Shown here in pieces: positions 34,798 to 42,582 of a stretch of 64,000 nucleotides of DNA. The stretch's first letter is position 1. Each line of letters starts with the position of its first letter. The position numbers and the translations under genes are program-made. Under the pieces are notes generated by a model. The model saw nothing but the letters and a program-made list of their open reading frames with translations, was not told the origin of the DNA and made no database searches. Source of the DNA: Kribbella sp. NBC_00382 (GTDB lineage Bacteria > Actinomycetota > Actinomycetes > Propionibacteriales > Kribbellaceae). The stretch covers positions 3,968,001 to 4,032,000 of the forward strand of contig NZ_CP107954.1 of assembly GCF_036067295.1 (NCBI RefSeq), written 5' to 3'.

Positions 34798-35214
34798 CTA
34801 CTTGGTGCGGAGGGTGTTGAGGTCGGTTTGGCAGCGGGCTTCTACCTCCGCCAGTTCGGAGAGGGTTTCGTCGATGTCTCGGCGGCGTTGTTCCAGTTCG
34901 GCCCGGCGGGTGGTGATTTGGTTGAGGAGGTAGACGAGCTGGCCTTCCTCGCCGGGTTCGCGGTCGTACATGTCGACGATGGTGGCGATCTCGTCGAGGC
35001 TGAAGCCCAGGCGTTTGCCGCGGAGGATGAGGGCCAGGCGGACGCGGTCGCGGGGGTGGTAGACGCGAACCGTGCCGCGGCGTTCGGGGGTGAGCAGGCC
35101 GCGGTCCTCGTAGAAGCGGATCGTGCGCAGGGTGACGTCGTACTCGGCGGCCAGTTCGGCGATGGTCCAAGTAGCTGGTTCGACGGGCACCCGGATATTG
35201 TGCACGCACCCCAT
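34798..35214 (-). CDS. MerR-family regulator, LiuR-like
   Basis: 138 residues from ATG 35214; a GTG nine codons later is an alternative because no Shine-Dalgarno site precedes the ATG. The MerR HTH (about 15-80) shows WTIAELAAEYDVTLRTIRFYEDRGLL and HPRDRVRLALILRGKRLGFSLDEI; a coiled-coil dimerisation helix follows (about 95-135). No cysteines typical of metal sensors are in the C-terminus. Position and sequence match LiuR-type regulators of branched-chain acyl-CoA breakdown. It is divergent from an acyl-CoA dehydrogenase, with a dyad operator between them. The 3' end is the source of the direct-repeat copy at 27096. Confidence 0.92.
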   Translation of the reverse strand: MGCVHNIRVPVEPATWTIAELAAEYDVTLRTIRFYEDRGLLTPERRGTVRVYHPRDRVRLALILRGKRLGFSLDEIATIVDMYDREPGEEGQLVYLLNQITTRRAELEQRRRDIDETLSELAEVEARCQTDLNTLRTK

Positions 35215-35220
35215 CGTGCT

Positions 35221-35234
35221 TTACGTTTACGTAA
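35221..35234. promoter_or_regulatory. LiuR-like MerR operator dyad
   Basis: TTACGT-TT-ACGTAA is a perfect inverted repeat of two 6-bp arms around 2 bp, located 7 bp upstream of the MerR start and 33 bp upstream of the acyl-CoA dehydrogenase start. ACGT-centred dyads of this type are the known binding pattern of LiuR-family MerR regulators, so autoregulation and control of the dehydrogenase are expected. Confidence 0.75.
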
Positions 35235-35266
35235 GCGTCAATCACGAGAGCCTGGGAGCCACGAAG

Positions 35267-36433
35267 ATGTCGTACGAGCTGTCCGAAGAGCACCGCGAGT
35301 TCGCCCACAGCGTGCGCGACTTCGCCCAGGCCGAGATCGCACCGCACGCGGCGGAGTGGGATCGCAAGCACTACTTCCCGGTCGAGGTGGTCCAGAAGAT
35401 GGGCGCGCTCGGGCTGTTCGGGCTGACCGCGCCGGAGGAGTTCGGCGGGTCCGGCGGCGACTTCACCAGCCTGTGCGTCGCGATCGAGGAGATCTCCAAG
35501 GTCGACCAGTCGATGGGCATCACACTCGAGGCGGCGGTCGGGCTCGGGATCAACCCGATCCTCACCTTCGGTACCGACGAGCAGAAGAAGCAGTACCTGC
35601 CTGAGCTCATCGCCGGGCAGAAGCTGGCCGGGTTCGGCCTGACCGAGCCCGAGTCGGGCTCCGACGCCGGCGCCACCAAGACCAAGGCCGTACTCGACAA
35701 CGGCGAGTGGGTGATCGACGGCTCCAAGCAGTTCATCACCAACTCCGGCTCGGCCATCACCTCGCTGGTCACGGTGACCGCCCGCACAGGTGAAAAACCG
35801 GACGGCCGCCCCGAGATCTCCACGATCATCGTCCCGACCGGTACGCCGGGATTCGTCGCCGAGGCCGCGTACGACAAGCTCGGCTGGCACGCGAGCGACA
35901 CTCACCCGTTGTCGTTCAGCGGCGTACGGGTGCCTGAGGCGAACCTGCTCGGCGAGCGCGGCAAGGGGTTCGGCCAGTTCCTCGCCACCCTCGACGACGG
36001 CCGGGTCGCGATCGGCGCGGTCGCGCTGGGCTGCATCAAGGCCTGCCTGGAGATGTCGGTCCAGTACGCCGGTGAGCGCAAGACGTTCGGTGTGCCGATC
36101 GGTCAGAAGCAGGGCGTCGCGTTCCAGATCTCCGACCTGAAGGTGATGGCCGACGCGGCCGAGCTGCTCGTGTACCGGGCCGCGGCGCTCAAGGACGCGG
36201 GGGCTCCGATGAAGGAGTTCAAGCAGGCCGCGGCCGTCGCGAAGCTGTACTCGACCGAGGCAGCTGTCACCGCGACCCGGATCGCCACCCAGGTCTTCGG
36301 CGGCTACGGCTTCATGGAGGAGTACCCGGTCACCCGGTTCTACCGCGACGCCAAGATCCTCGAGATCGGCGAAGGTACCTCCGAAGTCCAGCGCATGCTG
36401 ATCGCCCGCGGCCTCGGCCTCCCTGTCGAGTGA
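35267..36433 (+). CDS. Acyl-CoA dehydrogenase
   Basis: 388 residues from ATG 35267 (GGGAG 8 nt upstream), the normal length. Family blocks are all present: GFGLTEPESGSDAGAT (FAD and substrate region), the second signature QVFGGYGFMEEYPVTRFYRDAKI and the terminal EGTSEVQRMLIARGL. The catalytic glutamate is expected in the ILEIGEGTSE region (the position used by short/medium-chain members). The enzyme introduces a 2,3-double bond into acyl-CoA, passing electrons to ETF. With the LiuR-like regulator and the carboxyltransferase downstream, branched-chain acyl-CoA substrates are likely but not proven. Confidence 0.94.
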   Translation: MSYELSEEHREFAHSVRDFAQAEIAPHAAEWDRKHYFPVEVVQKMGALGLFGLTAPEEFGGSGGDFTSLCVAIEEISKVDQSMGITLEAAVGLGINPILTFGTDEQKKQYLPELIAGQKLAGFGLTEPESGSDAGATKTKAVLDNGEWVIDGSKQFITNSGSAITSLVTVTARTGEKPDGRPEISTIIVPTGTPGFVAEAAYDKLGWHASDTHPLSFSGVRVPEANLLGERGKGFGQFLATLDDGRVAIGAVALGCIKACLEMSVQYAGERKTFGVPIGQKQGVAFQISDLKVMADAAELLVYRAAALKDAGAPMKEFKQAAAVAKLYSTEAAVTATRIATQVFGGYGFMEEYPVTRFYRDAKILEIGEGTSEVQRMLIARGLGLPVE

Positions 36434-36472
36434 CAGTCGGTCGAGTAAAGACCAAGGTGACAGGATGACCGC

Positions 36473-38002
36473 ATGAGCAGGGATCACTGGACCGAGTTCA
36501 AGGTCGCCCGCGAAGCGACGATGACGCCGCCCCCGAAGGCGGCCGAGAAGCTCGCCAAGCAGAACAAGCTCTACGTCCGCGACCGGATCGCGATGCTCGT
36601 CGACGAGGGCAGCTTCGTCGAGGACGCCCAGCTGGCCAACGCGCTCAACCCCGGCCTGCCCGCGGACGGTGTCGTCACCGGCCGCGCGCTGGTCGACGGC
36701 AGGCCCGCGTTGCTGGTCGCGAACGACCCGACCGTGAAGGCCGGGTCGTGGGGTGCCCGGACGGTCGAGAAGATCGTCCGGATCACCGAGGTCGCGCTGC
36801 GCGACGAACTGCCGATCTTCTGGCTGATCGACTCGGCCGGCGCCCGGATCACCGACCAGGTCGACCTCTTCCCCGGTCGGCGTGGAGCGGGCCGGATCTT
36901 CCACAACCAGGTCGCGCTGTCCGGCAAGGTGCCGCAGATCTGCTGCCTGTTCGGCCCGTCGGCCGCCGGTGGCGCGTACATCCCGGCCTTCTGCGACCTG
37001 GTGATCATGGTCGACGGCAACGCCTCGATGTACCTCGGGTCGCCGCGGATGGCCGAGATGGTGGTCGGCGAGAAGGTGACGCTGGAGGAGATGGGCGGCG
37101 CCCGGATGCACACCAGCGTCTCCGGTTGCGGCGACCTGCTCGCCAGCGATGACGCCGAGGCGATCGACCTGGCCAAGCAGTACTTCTCGTACCTCCCGGG
37201 GTCGTGGCAGTCGCAACCTCCGTCGTACGACGCGTCGCCGGCCGGCCGCGACTTCACCCGCGACCTGGTGCCGATCGAGGAGAGCGTCGGGTTCGACATC
37301 CACGACGTGATCGATGCGATCGCGGACGCGGACACCTTCTTCGAGATCAAGCCCGCGTACGCTCCGGAGCTCGTGGTCGGATTCGGGCTGCTCGCTGGGC
37401 AGGTCGTCGGCTTCGTCGCGAACCAGCCGGCGGTCAAGGGTGGCGTGCTGTTCGTCGACTCGGCGGACAAGGCGGCCCGGTTCATCTGGTTGTGCGACGC
37501 GTTCAACGTGCCGCTGATCTACCTGTGCGACGTACCGGGCTTCATGATCGGCTCGGAGGTCGAGCGGGCCGGCATCATCCGGCACGGCGCGAAGATGATC
37601 ACCGCGGTGTCCGAGGCGACGGTGCCGACCGTGTCGGTGATCGTCCGCAAGGCCTACGGCGCCGGGCTGTACGCGATGTGCGGGCCAGGCTTCTCGCCGG
37701 ACGCCTGTATCGCGCTGCCGACGGCCAAGATCGCGGTGATGGGTCCGGAGGCGGCGATCAATGCCGTGTACTACAACAAGATCCAGGAGATCGCGGACGA
37801 GACCGAGCGGGTCGAGTACGTCTCCAAGCTCCGCGAGGAGTACGAGACCGACATCGACATCCTCCGGCTGGCCGCCGACCTGGTGATCGACGCGATCGTC
37901 GAGCCGGAGAATCTGCGCGACGACCTGATCGCCCGGCTCGCCGCGGCGCAGACCAAGAACCGGCACTTCAGCACCAAGCGGCACGGCGTACCACCGGTGT
38001 AG
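36473..38002 (+). CDS. Acyl-CoA carboxylase carboxyltransferase (beta) subunit, methylcrotonyl/propionyl-type
   Basis: 509 residues with N- and C-terminal crotonase-like halves. Typical signatures: IFWLIDSAGARITDQ and FGPSAAGGAYIPAFCD (N-terminal acyl-CoA oxyanion region), then CDVPGFMIGSEVERAGIIRHGAK and RKAYGAGLYAMCGPGF (biotin-site oxyanion region). It transfers carboxyl from biotin on a separate alpha subunit, which is not encoded here. The alanine-rich AAGGAYIPA style resembles methylcrotonyl-type subunits more than AccD5, which occurs separately at 57273. It follows the dehydrogenase by 39 bp, in line with leucine-type catabolism. Confidence 0.9.
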   Translation: MSRDHWTEFKVAREATMTPPPKAAEKLAKQNKLYVRDRIAMLVDEGSFVEDAQLANALNPGLPADGVVTGRALVDGRPALLVANDPTVKAGSWGARTVEKIVRITEVALRDELPIFWLIDSAGARITDQVDLFPGRRGAGRIFHNQVALSGKVPQICCLFGPSAAGGAYIPAFCDLVIMVDGNASMYLGSPRMAEMVVGEKVTLEEMGGARMHTSVSGCGDLLASDDAEAIDLAKQYFSYLPGSWQSQPPSYDASPAGRDFTRDLVPIEESVGFDIHDVIDAIADADTFFEIKPAYAPELVVGFGLLAGQVVGFVANQPAVKGGVLFVDSADKAARFIWLCDAFNVPLIYLCDVPGFMIGSEVERAGIIRHGAKMITAVSEATVPTVSVIVRKAYGAGLYAMCGPGFSPDACIALPTAKIAVMGPEAAINAVYYNKIQEIADETERVEYVSKLREEYETDIDILRLAADLVIDAIVEPENLRDDLIARLAAAQTKNRHFSTKRHGVPPV

Positions 38003-38011
38003 ACCTGCACG

Positions 38012-38031
38012 GGCCCGGTGTCGGCCGGGCC
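38012..38031 (+). terminator. Short GC hairpin after the carboxyltransferase gene
   Basis: GGCCCGG (38012-38018) pairs with CCGGGCC (38025-38031) around a 6-nt loop, just after the stop at 38002 and before the next gene's -10. There is no T run, as is common in high-GC terminators. Confidence 0.4.
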
Positions 38032-38046
38032 GTATAGCCTGCGGGC

Positions 38047-38811
38047 ATGACGTCCAAGGACTTCGCCGATCGGCTTCGAAGCAGGCAGGTCACGCTCGGT
38101 TACTGGGTGATGATGAACGCGCCCGCGGCGACCGAGCGGATCGCGCTGACCGGGTACGACTACGTCGTACTGGACGGGCAGCACGGGTTGATCGACCAGC
38201 GTGGGTTGCTGGACGGACTGATGGCGATCGATGCTGCGGGCAACGGTACTGCGGGGTTGGTGCGGGTCGAGGCGAACAATGCGACCCCGATCGGGCGGGC
38301 GCTCGACGCGGGCGCGGCCGGGGTGATCGTGCCGTTGATCGACACGGCCGAGGATGCGCTGCAGGCGGTACAGGCGGCGCGGTACCCACCGAGCGGGATT
38401 CGGTCCTACGGTCCCGCGCGGTCGGGGTTGCGGATCGGGCCGGTACCGGCGGAGGCGGACGCGGCGACCGTCGTACTGGCGATGATCGAGACCCGGCAGG
38501 GGCTGGAGAACGTCGCGGGGATCTGCGCGACGCCCGGGCTGGACGGGATCTACGTGGGACCGTCCGATCTGCGGTTGGGGATCGGTGGCAAATACCCCGG
38601 AGATCCGGAGGTCGCGGAGACGTTCGATGCGGCGATCGCGTTGATCGCCCGCACGGCGGCCGCGGCTGGGGTTGCCGCAGGCATCCACACGAACAGCGGC
38701 GACGAGGCCCGCCAACGACTGGCTGAGGGCTACACCTTTGCCACCGTCTCCTCAGACCTAGACCACCTGCAAGCCGCTGCCGCGGCGCACCTGGCGGCCG
38801 CTCGCGACTAG
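38047..38811 (+). CDS. HpcH/HpaI-family aldolase
   Basis: 254 residues from ATG 38047; TAGCCT sits exactly 6 nt before the ATG, pointing to a separate leaderless transcript. Family features: DYVVLDGQHGLIDQ near the N-terminus, VRVEANN (Arg and metal region), RYPPSGIRSYGPARSG, the metal-binding glutamate in IETRQGLENV and aspartate in GLDGIYVGPSDLRLGIG. These class II aldolases cleave 4-hydroxy-2-keto acids to pyruvate and an aldehyde with Mg or Mn. The exact substrate is not evident. The C-terminus overlaps the convergent CobW paralogue by 4 bp. Confidence 0.92.
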   Translation: MTSKDFADRLRSRQVTLGYWVMMNAPAATERIALTGYDYVVLDGQHGLIDQRGLLDGLMAIDAAGNGTAGLVRVEANNATPIGRALDAGAAGVIVPLIDTAEDALQAVQAARYPPSGIRSYGPARSGLRIGPVPAEADAATVVLAMIETRQGLENVAGICATPGLDGIYVGPSDLRLGIGGKYPGDPEVAETFDAAIALIARTAAAAGVAAGIHTNSGDEARQRLAEGYTFATVSSDLDHLQAAAAAHLAAARD

Positions 38812-39881
38812 AGGACTCCGGCGAAGGGGTCTTCCAGGGATTGCCAGTCGAGGGTGGCTAGCTCGGATTCGGTGAGTAGGCAGTTGTCGAGGATGGCTTG
38901 GAGGCGGGCGGGGTCGAGGCCTACGCCGGTGGCGACGACTGTGCACTCGGCGAGGTGGTTGGTTTCGGACCATTCGCCGAGGGTGCCCAGCGAGGCGCTG
39001 TAGCCGGCTGATTCCCAGCGGACGCGTTGGGTTGGGCGGTTGGCCAGCCAGACGACGCCTCGGCTGCGGACCACATCTTCGACGATGTCCTCAAGGGCTT
39101 CGCTGAGACGGGCGGGGTGCAGCGGGCGACTAGAGCGCCACAGGACGGTGGTGACGCCGTCGCCGCTTGGCTGCAGACGGGAGTCCGTCGCCAGTTCACC
39201 GGCCCACGCCTCGGCAGCCGCGAAATCGAACCGTCCGAGCCGGGCAACCGCACCAGCCGGTACGCCGCTCGCGTCGGCGTTGACGACCGTCGTCCGCGGG
39301 TTCAGGTGCTGGAGCAGGTGGTGCAACCGCTCGGGCGCCTTGCTGCGATGGGCATTCGCCAGCACGCAGACATCGGCGTATTCGACCTGCCGCGCGGTCA
39401 ACTCCGCCACATTGCGCCGGTCCGGCGGCCCGAGCGCGAGCCCACGCTCGTCGAGCAGTTCGTCCCCGGACAACTGCTCGACCAGCAACACCGCATCGAC
39501 CACGCAGGTCACCGTGTCGACCTGTACTTCGGGCATCGTCGCGACCAGCGCGTTCGCCAGCGAGCGAGCCTCCATCGCCGGCGGCGTCGCCAGTACTACG
39601 TGTTGCCAGTGCCCGCGTCCGACCAGTGTCTCCAGCAACGGCAGGAGCGACTCGATCAGCTGGCAGGCGCCGCAGTCGTCGCCGACGCTGAACTCACCGG
39701 CGTCGATCGGGCCGCTGGAGTCGAACACCTTCCAGGTCAGCACTCCCCGGGCGGGCAGCTCGTCCTGGTCCACCACGACGGCCACTGTGGTGGCGTCGAC
39801 CATGGCGTCCAGCACGGGCTCGCGAAGCGTCGTCGAGAGTCCGGTCAGCAGGGTCAACGGGGTCTTCCGAGGGGCGGCCAT
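38808..39881 (-). CDS. CobW/G3E-family protein without a P-loop, Zur-box controlled
   Basis: 357 residues. The overall CobW layout is kept: N-terminal Rossmann-like domain, DDCGACQL where active members have the CxCC metal motif, and a C-terminal CobW_C domain (GVVWLANRPTQRVRWESAGYSAS). But the Walker A region reads LLTGLSTTLREPVL and lacks the GKT of GTPases, so GTP hydrolysis is not expected. TATAGT lies 6 nt before the ATG (leaderless), and a 17-bp Zur-box-like palindrome overlaps the promoter. This points to a protein induced by zinc starvation, perhaps a zinc-handling chaperone or decoy. Confidence 0.85.
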   Translation of the reverse strand: MAAPRKTPLTLLTGLSTTLREPVLDAMVDATTVAVVVDQDELPARGVLTWKVFDSSGPIDAGEFSVGDDCGACQLIESLLPLLETLVGRGHWQHVVLATPPAMEARSLANALVATMPEVQVDTVTCVVDAVLLVEQLSGDELLDERGLALGPPDRRNVAELTARQVEYADVCVLANAHRSKAPERLHHLLQHLNPRTTVVNADASGVPAGAVARLGRFDFAAAEAWAGELATDSRLQPSGDGVTTVLWRSSRPLHPARLSEALEDIVEDVVRSRGVVWLANRPTQRVRWESAGYSASLGTLGEWSETNHLAECTVVATGVGLDPARLQAILDNCLLTESELATLDWQSLEDPFAGVL

Positions 39882-39892
39882 ACCCCCACTAT

Positions 39893-39909
39893 ATGAAAAC
39901 GGTTTTCAT
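39893..39909. promoter_or_regulatory. Zur-box-like operator overlapping a leaderless promoter
   Basis: ATGAAAAC-G-GTTTTCAT is a perfect 8-1-8 palindrome matching the known actinobacterial zinc-uptake-regulator box (TGAAAA...TTTTCA). Its left end shares one base with the -10 TATAGT (39893-39888, reverse strand) of the CobW paralogue at 39881. Zur with zinc should block this promoter. Confidence 0.85.
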
Positions 39910-40068
39910 CAGTAAAGAGCCGGGGGGACACCAGTTCTCGATCCGGACCGGGAGATTTCCGCGCAGTACCGGGGAATAGTTGCTCTCCACCCATAGTGCG
40001 CCCACGCGAGCCGCCTCGCTCGTCTCCGCGCGTCGCTGTGCAACTTCTTCCCCACCCCACCGCCCCGG

Positions 40069-41202
40069 TCAGGCGGCCCCGAGCAAGTCGTCGAGCGTCT
40101 TCCAGAAGTGCAGGATCGGCTCGCCCAGCGGAGGAAGGTGTTGCGTCATCAGCACTGCGGTCACACCGTGGTCGGGGAAGTTGTACCAAGTCGTCCCCAG
40201 CCCACCGCCCCACCCGTACCGCCGCGGCAGCGCAGGATCGAGCCGGACCTGTACGCCGTGCCCCCACCCCTCGCCGTCAAGGAAGATCGAGGCGGACGGC
40301 CCGCTGCGTTGCTCTTCGGTCAGGTGATCGGCGGAAAGGTCAGCAACGGCGGCCTCGGTGAGCAGCGAGCCGCCGCCGTCCAGGAGTAGCCGTCCGAAGC
40401 GCAGGTAGTCCGCAGCCGTCGACACCAGGCCGCCGCCCGCGTGCGGGAACACCGGCGGCGCCAACCAGTCGCTGTCGTCAGTACCGTCAAAAACAACGTC
40501 ACCACCCGTGAAGCAAGGAACCAACCGCTCACGGGCATGCTCCGGTACTGCGAACCCCGTATCGCCCATCCCCAACGGTTGAAGCAAACGCTCAGACAGC
40601 AGCTCAGGCAACGGCTTCCCCGCAGCGCGAGCGAGCAGGATGCCAAGGACCGAGTAGGCAAGGTCGTACCGCCACTGCCGACCGGGTTGCTCTATCAGCG
40701 GAAGCCCGGCGAACTCCGATATCCACTCGTCAGGCGTGTGTTGAACAGCTGACGGCAATGGCGGCCCCATACCGAGCCCACGCGCGACGGCAAGCTCCGC
40801 GACCGGGCATGAGTCCACCTCGAAGGCGAACCCGAACCCGAGTCGCATGGTCAGCAGGTCGTCGACCGTCACCTCCCGCTCGGCCGGCACGGTGTCGTCG
40901 ACCGGCCCGTCGAGCCGGCGAACCACGCGACGATCGGCAAGCTCAGGAAGCCATCGAGTAATGGGATCCGAAAGCGCGAGCAGACCACTAGCCGCCAGTT
41001 GATGCGTGAGCGCAGCGGCGAGAGGCTTCGTCATCGAGCTGATCCGCACGACCGCATCAGCCTGCAAAGGCTCGCCACCCGGCCCGCTGCTCCCAACCGC
41101 CGAGATCTGATCGCCCGCCGAAGAGCTGATCGCGATCACGGCACCAGGCAGCGCCCCAGACGCGACGAACCCGTCCATCTCTTTCCCCAGCACCGTCATC
41201 AT
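40069..41202 (-). CDS. Serine hydrolase of the beta-lactamase class C family, cytoplasmic type
   Basis: 377 residues from ATG 41202; ATG 41199 and GTG/ATG codons to 41226 are also possible and no Shine-Dalgarno site stands out. No signal peptide, unlike the paralogue at 1-730. The active-site SxxK is SSMTK at about residues 55-59 (Ser56/Lys59 region); the Tyr motif is YDLAYS in place of the usual YSN; and a glycine-rich YGWGGGLGT takes the KTG position. EstB-like esterases of this family share these variants, so an esterase is as likely as a beta-lactamase. It seems to stand alone. Confidence 0.88.
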   Translation of the reverse strand: MMTVLGKEMDGFVASGALPGAVIAISSSAGDQISAVGSSGPGGEPLQADAVVRISSMTKPLAAALTHQLAASGLLALSDPITRWLPELADRRVVRRLDGPVDDTVPAEREVTVDDLLTMRLGFGFAFEVDSCPVAELAVARGLGMGPPLPSAVQHTPDEWISEFAGLPLIEQPGRQWRYDLAYSVLGILLARAAGKPLPELLSERLLQPLGMGDTGFAVPEHARERLVPCFTGGDVVFDGTDDSDWLAPPVFPHAGGGLVSTAADYLRFGRLLLDGGGSLLTEAAVADLSADHLTEEQRSGPSASIFLDGEGWGHGVQVRLDPALPRRYGWGGGLGTTWYNFPDHGVTAVLMTQHLPPLGEPILHFWKTLDDLLGAA

Positions 41203-41559
41203 GCAGCACAACGTAACCGAGGCCACGGACAGTTTCCGTGAACTAACTCGTAGCGCTCGTGTACCGCCGAAGCCCAGCCCTCCAAGCCAATCCGCTCACC
41301 GCGCACGCAGCCCCCGCGGTACCAAGAGCCACCGGCACCGCCACCAGCCCACCACCCCGCGCGAGCCCGAACTGCCACACCGCTTCGTACACGACGACGC
41401 AGTTGAGGCAAGATTTTAAGGTGGCGAGATCTACGCGCCGCAAAGGCTTGGCCAGGGGTAGCGGGAGCTTAAGATCTGGGTTGAAGGAGGAGCTGTCGAG
41501 TTAACTGTTAAAGGGCTGATGTCTTCCGTTGCCTGGGGCTGCTAACTAGGGTGCGGACT
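41203..41559. other. Intergenic stretch without a convincing gene
   Basis: 357 bp between the divergent hydrolase and XRE-like genes. The part 41400-41530 is relatively A+T-rich for the window, with several TTAA motifs. The reverse frame 41243-41443 could encode a 66-residue hydrophobic peptide (VVVYEAVWQFGLARGGG core) but has no ribosome site and no recognisable relative; it may be a gene remnant. A possible -10 for the next gene (TAGGGT, 41547-41552) lies at the right end. Confidence 0.5.
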
Positions 41560-42471
41560 ATGCCGGAGCCAGTGGTGCAAACGGATGAGTTCGCGGTCGT
41601 GCTGCGGGCGGCCATCAGGGCGCGCGGGCTGGGGCTGGAGCGGATCCGGGATCGGCTGCGGGGGCAGGGTGTTTCGGTCAGCCTGGCGACGTTGAGTTAC
41701 TGGCAGTCGGGTCGGTCGCGGCCGGAGCGGCGGGATTCGCTGGCGGCTGTTCAGTTGCTCGAGGCCGTGTTGGAGGTTCCGGCCGGGACGTTGCTGGACT
41801 CACTGGGGCCGCCGCGGAGGCGGGGGCGCTGGCTCAGTACGGTGCCGGTACCACCTGAGGTGGCTGCCTTCTGGGCTCGGCCGGATGCCGTCGAGGACGC
41901 GGTCAGCGAGGTCGACATCAAATGGGACGAGCGGCTGACCCGGATCAGCCAGCACGACCGGGTGTTCGTCGGCGCCGACGGTGGCGAGCGGTCGTACCAC
42001 TCTCGCCAGGTACTCCGCGCAGAAGCGGACGGCCCCGACCGCTGGGTGGTGATCATGCATCTCGACGAGCACGATCGCGCGCTGCCCGAGATCCGCCCGC
42101 TGCGGCATTGCCGCTTGGGCCGGACGGTACTGCGGCCCGGCGACGGGTTGCTGGTCGCGGAATTGTTGTTCGACCGGCCGTTGCGCAAAGGCGACACGGT
42201 GATCACCGAGCACGAGCTGGTGAATTCCGCGCCTTATCCGCCGGCCACCAACTATGAGCGGAAATTCCGGTTGCCGGTGCGCGAGTTCGTGCTGGAGGTC
42301 TGTTTCGACCCGGACCGGTTGCCGGTCGACTGCGTGCGCTATTCCCAGCTGGACGACGCGGACGAGGTCGCGGCCCGGGTCGAGGCGCTGGAGTCGGTGC
42401 ACGGGGTCGCGCTGAATTTCGGCCCCGGGCGGTACGGATTCCGGTGGAGCTGGCCGGATTCAGTAGAGTGA
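41560..42471 (+). CDS. XRE-like regulator with a C-terminal unknown domain
   Basis: 303 residues from ATG 41560; TAGGGT lies 7 nt upstream (leaderless), and a GTG at 41551 is in frame. The N-terminal 70 residues form an HTH (FAVVLRAAIRARGLGLERIRDRL, SLATLSYWQSGRSRPERRDS). The remaining 230 residues are mostly beta-strand, with a block RVFVGADGGERSYHSRQVLRAEADG and another HCRLGRTVLRPGDGLLVAELLFDRPLRKGD; no ligand-binding family was recognised. It is followed by a secreted protease, which it might regulate. A TTAAGGC inverted repeat lies 5 bp beyond its stop. Confidence 0.8.
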   Translation: MPEPVVQTDEFAVVLRAAIRARGLGLERIRDRLRGQGVSVSLATLSYWQSGRSRPERRDSLAAVQLLEAVLEVPAGTLLDSLGPPRRRGRWLSTVPVPPEVAAFWARPDAVEDAVSEVDIKWDERLTRISQHDRVFVGADGGERSYHSRQVLRAEADGPDRWVVIMHLDEHDRALPEIRPLRHCRLGRTVLRPGDGLLVAELLFDRPLRKGDTVITEHELVNSAPYPPATNYERKFRLPVREFVLEVCFDPDRLPVDCVRYSQLDDADEVAARVEALESVHGVALNFGPGRYGFRWSWPDSVE

Positions 42472-42475
42472 AGTG

Positions 42476-42493
42476 TTAAGGCTATCGCCTTAA
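42476..42493. promoter_or_regulatory. TTAAGGC inverted repeat upstream of the protease gene
   Basis: TTAAGGC and GCCTTAA are perfect arms around TATC, 5 bp after the XRE-like stop and 90 bp before the protease start. The motif TTAACTGT follows directly, and TTAACTGTT also occurs at about 41501 before the regulator itself. It could be a weak terminator or a regulator site shared by both genes. Confidence 0.45.
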
Positions 42494-42582
42494 CTGTGAA
42501 AACAGTGCGACCGATATCGGTGCCTTGAATTCGTCCCTAGGGTCGGCCTGACCTCCCCCGGAGAATTCAAGGAGAACCACTG

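Noticed and set aside
34535..37984. Reverse-strand open frame of more than 1100 codons upstream of the TerB gene
   Set aside because: It is antisense to the MerR-operator region, the acyl-CoA dehydrogenase and the carboxyltransferase, with low-complexity translation. Such frames are normal opposite high-GC3 genes. The TerB protein starts at 34534.
41243..41443. 66-residue reverse reading frame with hydrophobic character
   Set aside because: No ribosome-binding site, no similarity recognised and no partner gene; kept only as a note in the intergenic entry.
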